A stretch of DNA of 64,000 nucleotides from JAHJDR01 sp964609965 (GTDB taxonomy: Bacteria > UBA10199 > JADGCS01). Shown one piece after another: positions 1 to 6,722 of this stretch (its first letter is position 1; every line of letters begins with the position of its first letter). The position numbers were made by a program, and so were the translations under genes. The notes beneath the pieces are model-generated. The model ran no database searches, was not told the origin of the DNA, and worked only from the letters and a program-made list of their open reading frames with translations. The stretch spans positions 124,001-188,000 of the forward strand of contig CAZSTS010000004.1 of NCBI GenBank assembly GCA_964609965.1, read 5' to 3'.

Positions 1-1302
1 GCTGTTGACGCTGTTTTGTATTGAAAGGGTTTTTTTTATGTCAGCAGAAAAAAGTTTGGAGTATTTTTTTAAAGTTTTGAGATCTAGGTCTTCAAGTCCA
101 CAGTTTTTGCTGATAGCAAATTGAATGAGCTTGCCTACGACTTTGTGAGCTTGTCTGAAAGGCAGTCCTTTTTTTACAAGATAATCTGCAGCGTCTGTTG
201 CTAACAGAAAACCTTTTGTTGTGGCTTCAAGCATTTTCTTAGGGTGAAATTTACACTTTGGTGTGAGGGCATTAAGAATTTCCAAACATTTTGTTATCGT
301 ATCTGCTGAGTCAAAAAGAGGCTCTTTGTCTTCTTGCATGTCTTTGTTGTAAGCAAGAGGGAGTGACTTTAGTGTGCTAAAAAGTGATAGGAGGTTTCCA
401 TAAACACGCCCTGTTTTTCCCCTGATAAGTTCTAAGGCATCGGGGTTGACTTTTTGTGGCATCATGGAGGACCCTGTACAAAACGCCGTAGGGAGCGTTA
501 CAAAACCAAATTCTTGTGAGCTCCACAAGATAAGCTCTTCACAAAAACGAGAAAGATGCGTGGAAAGCGTTGCTGCAGCAAAAAGAAAATCGAGAACAAA
601 ATCGCGATCAGAAACCGCATCGAGACTGTTGCGGGAAACTTCAGAAAAGCCAAGTGTTCTTGCTGTATACAGGCGATCAATTTTGATTGGTGTTCCAGCA
701 AGTGCTCCTGCACCAAGGGGACACTCATTCAAACGAACAAGGTTGTCTTCAAGTCGTTGAAAATCTCTTCTTAACATTTCGAAATAAGCCAAGAGGTGAT
801 GCGACAATAAAACAGGTTGAGCTCTCTGAAGATGAGTGTAGCCTGGCAAGATGGTGGTGGTATTTTTTTCTGCGAGTGAAACAAGATTCTTCTGCAATTT
901 TTGAATTTCTTTTTGGATTTTTTTAGTTTGATCAATCGTAAAAAGACGGAGATCTAGGGCAACTTGATCGTTTCGACTACGGGCTGTGTGCAGCTTTCCA
1001 CCTAAGGGGCCAATGAGTTTGATAAGTCGGTGCTCGATGGCCATGTGAATATCTTCAAAGGAATTTGAAAACTTAAACTTACCATTATCCAGTTCTTTCT
1101 TCACCTTCTCTAGGCCTTTTGAGATTTTATTAAAGTCAGTGGCTTTGAGTATGCCTATCTTTTTTAGCATTTTGGCGTGAGCTAAAGAACCTTGAATGTC
1201 ATAGGGATAGAGTCTTTTATCAAAAGAGATTGAGGCGTTAAAGGCTTCCATAAGGGGTGATTCTTTTGAGTTAAATCGTCCGCTCCAGGCTTTTTTAGTC
1301 AT
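1..1302 (-). CDS. argH: Argininosuccinate lyase (C-terminus cut by window edge)
   Basis: Last step of arginine synthesis: splits argininosuccinate into arginine and fumarate in the cytoplasm. The frame is open from an ATG at 1302 to base 1, giving 434 residues; the family is about 460 residues, so only a short C-terminal piece is missing. The superfamily signature GSSMMPQKVNPDA is readable near 480-440, with the catalytic-loop serines, and HTARSRNDQV lies in the N-terminal third. No clear Shine-Dalgarno precedes the ATG, but MTKKAWSGRF is the usual family N-terminus. It is divergent from rho. Identification is secure. Confidence 0.95.
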   Translation of the reverse strand, partial: MTKKAWSGRFNSKESPLMEAFNASISFDKRLYPYDIQGSLAHAKMLKKIGILKATDFNKISKGLEKVKKELDNGKFKFSNSFEDIHMAIEHRLIKLIGPLGGKLHTARSRNDQVALDLRLFTIDQTKKIQKEIQKLQKNLVSLAEKNTTTILPGYTHLQRAQPVLLSHHLLAYFEMLRRDFQRLEDNLVRLNECPLGAGALAGTPIKIDRLYTARTLGFSEVSRNSLDAVSDRDFVLDFLFAAATLSTHLSRFCEELILWSSQEFGFVTLPTAFCTGSSMMPQKVNPDALELIRGKTGRVYGNLLSLFSTLKSLPLAYNKDMQEDKEPLFDSADTITKCLEILNALTPKCKFHPKKMLEATTKGFLLATDAADYLVKKGLPFRQAHKVVGKLIQFAISKNCGLEDLDLKTLKKYSKLFSADIKKTLSIQNSVNS

Positions 1303-1388
1303 GCGCGGCTTTATCACATGGATCACCGGAAATGTCGAGAGGACAATGCTATTGGGGGGTCAGAGGCCTGGGAAATGATAAAAAAGTG

Positions 1389-1418
1389 TTGACCCAATGA
1401 GATCTTTTATAAGATAAT
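1389..1418 (+). promoter_or_regulatory. Sigma-70-type promoter for the rho leader
   Basis: TTGACC (1389-1394), an 18-nt spacer and GATAAT (1413-1418) form a good housekeeping promoter pointing at rho. It would give a leader of roughly 350 nt before the rho ATG. A second TTGACA at 1502 has no convincing -10. Confidence 0.55.
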
Positions 1419-1424
1419 AAGAAA

Positions 1425-1777
1425 ATACATTGAATCAAATCGGGTAACCCCCGCCAGTGAGGCCTGTCCACGATTAATAAAAGCTAACAACTGAGAAAAT
1501 ATTGACAATTTAGAGAGCAAGTAATCGTGTATGTGAAAATGTCTCCTGCGAGTTCGAGGCGTAATAATCAATTAACAGAGAACATAACCCGCAATGCGGG
1601 ATAGTTAAAATCTCGGGGGCTTGCCCTCGTAAAAGAAATTTTTTTCTTTGTGAAACTCGGTTGCGAGCAGCCGAGTAATTCATTGATAAATCCAATCAGG
1701 ATTACCTATTCTAGACTGTTTTACAGGCTCGAGACAGGCCTGTTTTGCAACTAGATTTAGCATATTAGGAATAAATT
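1425..1777 (+). promoter_or_regulatory. Long structured 5' leader of rho
   Basis: No credible gene lies in this stretch. It holds a row of inverted repeats: CCCGCAATGCGGG at 1588-1600; a CGGGGGC/GCCCTCG stem at about 1613-1629; ACTCGG/CCGAGT at 1655-1676; and CAGGC/GCCTG at 1724-1742. Rho is autoregulated through its leader in Escherichia coli. By analogy this leader may mediate autoregulation here; that is inference. Confidence 0.4.
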
Positions 1778-3400
1778 ATGAGTACCACCACAACAGATGA
1801 AAAAAAAGTAGTCAAAAAAACAGCGACCACAGATAGTGCTGCTACTGGCAAAGAAGCCAAAAAAGAAAGCAAGGCAGAAGGCCAGGCAGAAAGACGTCCT
1901 CCAGCTCGGACATCAAGACGAACTGTTACGTTTAATGGTGGAAGTCGTGATCAGGGCGGCGGATCAGGCCGACGCTATGGCTCTCGTTCTGGTCGTGGTG
2001 GAGATGATAAAAGTAGAGATAGAAATAGTGGTAAAAAGAATGACAGATACAACAATGAACCACCGCCACCCCCAAGAAAGCCTGTTGTCATAGACAAAGA
2101 CGCTTTGGGTAAAGTGGCTCCAAATCTTGTTCATTATTTTACGGGCAAGAAGATGTACCTCAAAGAACTTAAAGAGGTCGACATCAACGAGCTCATTCAG
2201 GCAGCTAACTATTTTGGTGTTGATAATGCGGCAGGTCTTAAGCGACAGGAAATCATTTTTTCAATTTTACAATCACAAACAGATACTCCTGGCGAAATTT
2301 ACGGCGAAGGCGTTTTAGAAACATTGCCTGATGGTTTTGGTTTCTTGCGTTCTGTGGATTTTAATTACTTGCCAGGGCCAGACGACATCTACGTTTCACC
2401 ATCTCAAATACGTCGGTTTAATTTGCGTACTGGTGACACTGTTTTTGGTCAAATCAGACCGCCAAAAGAGGGCGAACGCTATTTTGCTTTGCTCAAAGTT
2501 GATGAAGTTAATTTTGAGCCAGCGGAACAAGCTAAGTTTAAGGTTCTGTTTGATAACTTAACACCTCTCTATCCAGAGCAAAAGTTTGAAATGGAGCATG
2601 ATAAAAAAGAAACAACCTCTCGCATTATTGATTTGTTAAGCCCTATTGGCAAAGGCCAAAGAGCCTTGGTTGTGGCTCCGCCACGAACAGGTAAAACAAT
2701 GATGTTGCAAAAGATCGCTAATGCCATCACAGCCAATCATCCAGAAGTAGCGTTGATGGTTTTGCTTATTGATGAAAGACCCGAAGAGGTGACAGATATG
2801 GAGCGCTCAGTTAAGGGTGAGGTAATCAGCTCCACATTTGATGAGCCTGCCACACGTCACGTGCAGGTGGCTGAAATGGTGATCGAAAAAGCCAAGCGTC
2901 TTGTAGAGCATAAAAAGGATGTCGTGATTCTTTTAGATTCTATTACAAGACTTGCTAGGGCCTACAACACAGTTGTTCCGCCTTCAGGGAAAATTCTTTC
3001 TGGTGGTGTGGATTCAAATGCGCTTCATAAACCCAAAAGATTTTTTGGGGCAGCCCGTAACATAGAAAAGGGAGGCTCTCTCACTATTATAGCTACCGCT
3101 CTTGTTGATACTGGTTCTCGAATGGATGAGGTGATCTTTGAAGAATTTAAAGGAACAGGTAATAGTGAGCTTCACCTTGATCGCAAACTCATGGAAAAAC
3201 GAATTTTCCCATGCATGGATGTGAATCGATCTGGAACACGTAAAGAAGAGCTTCTTTTAGAACCAGATGTTTTAAGTCGTGTCTGGATCTTAAGAAAACT
3301 TCTCCATTCTCTCAATGTCATCGACACTATGGAGTTTCTGCAAGACAAAATGAAAAACACAGATAACAATGCAGATTTTCTAGAGTCTATGAATAAGTAA
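1778..3400 (+). CDS. rho: Transcription termination factor Rho with RG-rich N-terminal insert
   Basis: Hexameric RNA-dependent ATPase that ends transcription. 540 residues against about 420 in E. coli. The extra length is a Thr/Lys-rich start and a disordered RG/GR-rich stretch (about residues 35-90) ending in a proline run. The Rho N-terminal helical domain starts near residue 107, the cold-shock-like RNA-binding fold (GEGVLETLPDGFGFLR) lies near 176-191, and the P-loop APPRTGKT at 300-307. LLDSITRLARAYN and the Q/R-loop region follow. The ATG has only a weak AGGA upstream. Charged RG extensions are known in Rho of other phyla, where they add RNA binding; that role is assumed here. A short hairpin (3410-3427) follows the gene. 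Confidence 0.97.
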   Translation: MSTTTTDEKKVVKKTATTDSAATGKEAKKESKAEGQAERRPPARTSRRTVTFNGGSRDQGGGSGRRYGSRSGRGGDDKSRDRNSGKKNDRYNNEPPPPPRKPVVIDKDALGKVAPNLVHYFTGKKMYLKELKEVDINELIQAANYFGVDNAAGLKRQEIIFSILQSQTDTPGEIYGEGVLETLPDGFGFLRSVDFNYLPGPDDIYVSPSQIRRFNLRTGDTVFGQIRPPKEGERYFALLKVDEVNFEPAEQAKFKVLFDNLTPLYPEQKFEMEHDKKETTSRIIDLLSPIGKGQRALVVAPPRTGKTMMLQKIANAITANHPEVALMVLLIDERPEEVTDMERSVKGEVISSTFDEPATRHVQVAEMVIEKAKRLVEHKKDVVILLDSITRLARAYNTVVPPSGKILSGGVDSNALHKPKRFFGAARNIEKGGSLTIIATALVDTGSRMDEVIFEEFKGTGNSELHLDRKLMEKRIFPCMDVNRSGTRKEELLLEPDVLSRVWILRKLLHSLNVIDTMEFLQDKMKNTDNNADFLESMNK

Positions 3401-3409
3401 TTAGAGCTT

Positions 3410-3427
3410 CAAGGCCACAGGGCCTTG
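3410..3427 (+). terminator. Possible hairpin terminator after rho
   Basis: CAAGGCC, loop ACAG, GGCCTTG forms a perfect 7-bp stem 9 nt after the rho stop. The T-run (TTTTT) comes only about 11 nt later, so it is a weak intrinsic terminator at best. Confidence 0.35.
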
Positions 3428-3611
3428 GGTCATCTTACGTTTTTACGCATAACAACCTAATATCATTCTAAGTTTTATGATGTTAGGGTGTTTGTTTTCC
3501 AGCCGAGCCTAATTCCCGCCAAAATATTCTTGCCTACAAAAGGAAAAGCCTTGTAAGTAGCCGCGATCTGTTCGTTGTCGGTCTTTTTCCGGCTCTTCAG
3601 ACCATCAAGCT

Positions 3612-4826
3612 ATGAAGCGTAAATTATCTTTTCTCATCCTCATTTTCTTTTTCTTTTCAAGTTGTGGTATCTATTTTCCTGTATCTCAATCAACAGAGAT
3701 AGAACCCGAAGCCACGCCCAATGTTTCTGGCGAGCCTTCATATTATTCCCAAGAGATTTACGAATCAGTGGATTTGACTGTGCTTTGTACGGCTGATGAG
3801 TGTCAACCAGAGTACCCTGTTTTGTCTGATGACTACAATGAATATTATGATAGCGAAGTCCCTGCTGTTTGTGCCTTTGATGATAATCCAAACCAAACCT
3901 CTCAGTTTATTTTGCATAAAGATCCAGAGGGTGTGAATGGACTTAAGCTTCTCATGTCAAAAGAAGATTTATTTTTTCTGGCCTGGGTTTCCATGCGCTA
4001 TCAAGTTAATCCACATTTTCTCTTAGGCGTGATGTCTCAAGAGTCATATGGGAACTGCGCGGCAGTGTCTTATGCTAATGCCGAGGGCTGTTTTCAGATT
4101 ACAAATGATTACGGGCGAGCTCAACTTGAAGAAAGTTATGAGGATCGAGTCAATAATTGGTATTGGGCTGATGATCCAAGCGGGTATTATCCAGACAGTG
4201 TTTTTGTAAATTCTACAGACTGGTTTGGTGAAGAACCAGAGACCGAACAATACAGAATGACCCTTGATCCTAGTAGTGCTTCAGTTCTTGGTGTTGATGT
4301 ATCGAGTGTAGTGAATTTTAATTTTGGTGTGATAGGTTCAGCTCTCTATTATAACTGGGAACAATATTTCTTGTATAATCAATATTCCTCCTTAAGAACG
4401 ACAGTCAAAAATATCATTTCATCTCAGGAAGAGGCAAAGGCTTCACTTATGGCCGCGGCTTACAATGGTGGCATTTCTCGTTTAACTAGCTCTTTACAAT
4501 CCTACGGTTCAAATTATCTAAATGGCATGGCCTATGAGACCCAGGATTATGTAGGCAAAGTTCTGGATTATTGTGAAGGGTTTCAAGAAGGCTCTTCCTG
4601 GTATACGGCAAGTTATACAGCAGATAACCTAGATTCACTCATTGATTTATTAGCTCTTACTTATGATGCTTCCCTCGAAATTGACTGGGACTCACTTAAG
4701 CAAGATATTCGCGACAACTTTTTTTCAGGGCAAGATGAACTTACTTTAGTGGATGATATGAAAGCCCTTATTTATTACATTTCTACTTACGATTCCTCGC
4801 TCGCTCCTGAGTGGCCAGAGATGTAA
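3612..4826 (+). CDS. Lytic-transglycosylase-like lipoprotein
   Basis: 404 residues. A lipobox ends at Cys18 (FFFFSSCG), so the protein should be lipid-anchored in the envelope. An SLT-type lysozyme fold spans about 115-325: the motif SQES near residue 141-144 supplies the probable catalytic Glu, NAEGCFQIT follows, AAYNGG lies near 281, and ETQDYVGKVLDY closes the domain. These are hallmarks of soluble lytic transglycosylases (family GH23), which cut peptidoglycan. An acidic Tyr-rich linker precedes the domain and an acidic tail follows it. It stands alone with no recognisable Shine-Dalgarno. The fold call is firm, the exact subfamily is not. Confidence 0.8.
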   Translation: MKRKLSFLILIFFFFSSCGIYFPVSQSTEIEPEATPNVSGEPSYYSQEIYESVDLTVLCTADECQPEYPVLSDDYNEYYDSEVPAVCAFDDNPNQTSQFILHKDPEGVNGLKLLMSKEDLFFLAWVSMRYQVNPHFLLGVMSQESYGNCAAVSYANAEGCFQITNDYGRAQLEESYEDRVNNWYWADDPSGYYPDSVFVNSTDWFGEEPETEQYRMTLDPSSASVLGVDVSSVVNFNFGVIGSALYYNWEQYFLYNQYSSLRTTVKNIISSQEEAKASLMAAAYNGGISRLTSSLQSYGSNYLNGMAYETQDYVGKVLDYCEGFQEGSSWYTASYTADNLDSLIDLLALTYDASLEIDWDSLKQDIRDNFFSGQDELTLVDDMKALIYYISTYDSSLAPEWPEM

Positions 4827-4894
4827 TTTCTCATCACGACATATCTTTTCCTCTTTATAATAATAGGCGTCCTTTGACCAATTGGTAATAAAAA

Positions 4895-4919
4895 AAAGGG
4901 GCCCCTGAAAGGGACCCCT
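4895..4919. terminator. Terminator hairpin after the lytic transglycosylase gene
   Basis: AAGGGGCCC pairs with GGGACCCCTT (one bulged A). It is preceded by an A-run and followed by TTGGGTTT. Symmetry and the A-tract suggest it can act in both directions. Confidence 0.5.
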
Positions 4920-5319
4920 TGGGTTTAGGGTGCACATGGTGTGGTCCATAAGGGAGTGGTTCCCTTTGGGATGAAGATCTAAAAAATCTTTTATGAAGCA
5001 ATTGAAGTTAGGTTTAATTTACCCTGTATGCTTTTTTGTATGCCCTTCTTTTGCTACTAATAGTTTTATCGGCACAAAAGCAACAAAAGTTGTGTACAAA
5101 ATCAAATTTTCTTAGTTTATATATTCTCAGAAAATATCGTGTATTATTCAATAACATCATATATGTATGTATCAACTTAGGGCCGGTTGGCTCTGGAGGG
5201 CGGTTTATGCGACATAAAATGTGATTCGGTTATTTTGTGTACGCCAAAAAACATATTAATGAATGTTAACGGCAAGTTATGATTGCTAACCATTGTTAAT
5301 CGTTTTAAATACCTGCTCA
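4920..5319. other. Gene-free stretch before yhbY
   Basis: About 400 AT-rich bases. A TTG-initiated 62-codon frame here looks random. Near its end TTGCTA (5283-5288), 17 nt and TAAATA (5306-5311) form a possible promoter whose start point would fall almost on the yhbY ATG, which would give a nearly leaderless transcript. Nothing else is recognisable. Confidence 0.4.
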
Positions 5320-5616
5320 ATGAAAACATTAAATTCTACAACGAGAAAAAAACTTAGAGGTTTAGCTCATTCTTTTGATCCTGTGATTTACATCGGACAA
5401 AAGGGGCTGACAGAGGAACTTGTTTTAGCCACAGACGATGCTTTAAACACACATGAGCTTATCAAGGTTAAGTTTAATGATCATAAGAAAGACAAAAAGA
5501 CTCTTTCAGAGGATCTTGCTCAAAAGATTCAGGGTCATATCGTGGGGATGGTAGGAAATGTTGTGGTGCTTTATCGTGAGCATCCAGATGAGAAGAAAAG
5601 AAAAATAGAAGTATGA
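5320..5616 (+). CDS. yhbY: YhbY/CRM-domain RNA-binding protein
   Basis: 98 residues covering one complete CRS1-YhbY domain. LRGLAHSFDPVIYIGQKGLT contains the conserved glycine-rich loop, and the tail IVGMVGNVVVLYRE is typical. Family members bind pre-50S ribosomal particles and help assembly. An in-frame TTG at 5293 would add nine residues, but the ATG at 5320 matches the family start (MKTLNSTTRKKLRG). Neither start has a good Shine-Dalgarno. First gene of a tight cluster: cutA starts 10 bases downstream. Confidence 0.88.
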   Translation: MKTLNSTTRKKLRGLAHSFDPVIYIGQKGLTEELVLATDDALNTHELIKVKFNDHKKDKKTLSEDLAQKIQGHIVGMVGNVVVLYREHPDEKKRKIEV

Positions 5617-5625
5617 AAAAGTAAT

Positions 5626-5940
5626 ATGAAAAAATTTCTGATTTACATCACAGTGCCAAATAAAGAAGAGGCGAAAGATATCGGTAAAGCGTTGGTGGAA
5701 GAGAAGTTGGCTGCTGGTGTGAACATAGTTGATAACATCACCTCTTTTTATTGGTGGGATGGCAAGGTGAATGAGAATGGAGAGCTGGTGCTGTTTGTGC
5801 AGACAAAAGAATCTCTTGTTGATTCTTTGATTGAGAGAGTTAAAGAACTTCACAGCCATGAATGTCCCTGTGTTGTTTCCCTTCCAATCGAAAAGGGGAA
5901 TGTGGATTTTTTAAATTGGATTGAAAAAGAAACAAAATAA
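5626..5940 (+). CDS. cutA: CutA-type divalent-ion tolerance protein
   Basis: 104 residues, the normal length for trimeric CutA1. Conserved pieces are the N-terminal strand FLIYITVPNKEEAK, the AAGVNIV segment, the SFYWWDGKVNE loop and the ECPCVVSLPIEKGN segment. The family is linked to copper and other divalent-metal tolerance, though its biochemical role is unclear. It follows yhbY by nine bases and precedes the RNase Z-like gene by six, so the three are probably co-transcribed. Confidence 0.92.
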   Translation: MKKFLIYITVPNKEEAKDIGKALVEEKLAAGVNIVDNITSFYWWDGKVNENGELVLFVQTKESLVDSLIERVKELHSHECPCVVSLPIEKGNVDFLNWIEKETK

Positions 5941-5946
5941 TTATTT

Positions 5947-6702
5947 ATGCAATTACTTATTCTTGGAACAGGCGAAGCTTTTGACGATAAAGGATTAGGA
6001 AACACCTCCAGTGTTTTTTATGGAAAAAACATGCCCACGATTTTGTTTGATTGTGGGTATCAAATTCCTGAGCGCCTGTGGCAGTATCCAAAAACATACA
6101 AAAACATCGATGCTATTTATCTCACTCATTTGCATGGTGATCATACCATGGGGTTGCCAGCGCTTTTTATTCGTTTTTTTGAAGAGGGGCGAAAGAAAAA
6201 ACTCACGATATTTGGACCCAAAGGCACAAAAGAAAATGTGATGAAGATGTGTGGGCTCGCTTATGCGAGCATAGCTAAAAAACTTAAGTATAAAATTGAA
6301 ATTAAAGAGATCAAAAGCGGACAAAGTTTTAGCTATAAAAAGGTGCGGTTTTCTTGCGCACATTCTTTTCATTCCCGATTGAATTTAGGTATTCGTGCCA
6401 GTCTTCCTCGCGGAAAAAGCTTTGCTATTAGCGGTGATGGAGATTTAACAGAAGGAACAAAGAAGTTATTTCAAGGCACAGATCTCTTGCTCCACGAAGT
6501 CTTTTCGCCCACACCAGCAGGTGTTGGCCACTGTGATCTGAGGGGATTTCTCAGGTATATCAAGATAGCCAATATCAAAAAAACCGGCGTCGTTCACATT
6601 TCACGAAACCATATCAAAGAAATGAAGCAACTTGTTTCACACCACAAAGGCAAGGGGTACAAGTTGTTTGTTCCTAAGCCAGGACAGCTGATTAAGCTTT
6701 AG
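5947..6702 (+). CDS. Ribonuclease Z-like metallo-beta-lactamase protein
   Basis: 251 residues. THLHGDHTMG (about 60-69) is the HxHxDH zinc motif of the RNase Z/ElaC branch, and ISGDGD plus LLHEVFS later supply further ligands. The N-terminal strand MQLLILGTGEAFDD is typical. True RNase Z trims tRNA 3' ends; shorter relatives act on other substrates. At 251 residues it is shorter than the usual ~305, and I do not see the full exosite arm, so the tRNA role is only probable. Last gene of the yhbY-cutA cluster, convergent with the next gene. Confidence 0.75.
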   Translation: MQLLILGTGEAFDDKGLGNTSSVFYGKNMPTILFDCGYQIPERLWQYPKTYKNIDAIYLTHLHGDHTMGLPALFIRFFEEGRKKKLTIFGPKGTKENVMKMCGLAYASIAKKLKYKIEIKEIKSGQSFSYKKVRFSCAHSFHSRLNLGIRASLPRGKSFAISGDGDLTEGTKKLFQGTDLLLHEVFSPTPAGVGHCDLRGFLRYIKIANIKKTGVVHISRNHIKEMKQLVSHHKGKGYKLFVPKPGQLIKL

Positions 6703-6722
6703 TGGTTCATTCTCGAAAAAAA

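Noticed and set aside
498..728. Small frames inside the argH region
   Set aside because: They lie within the continuous argH frame, which shows the lyase signature.
1510..1695. 61-codon minus-strand frame in the rho leader
   Set aside because: Runs through the leader hairpins and has no ribosome site or family.
5036..5224. 62-codon TTG-started frame before yhbY
   Set aside because: AT-rich random composition, no ribosome site, no recognisable protein pattern.
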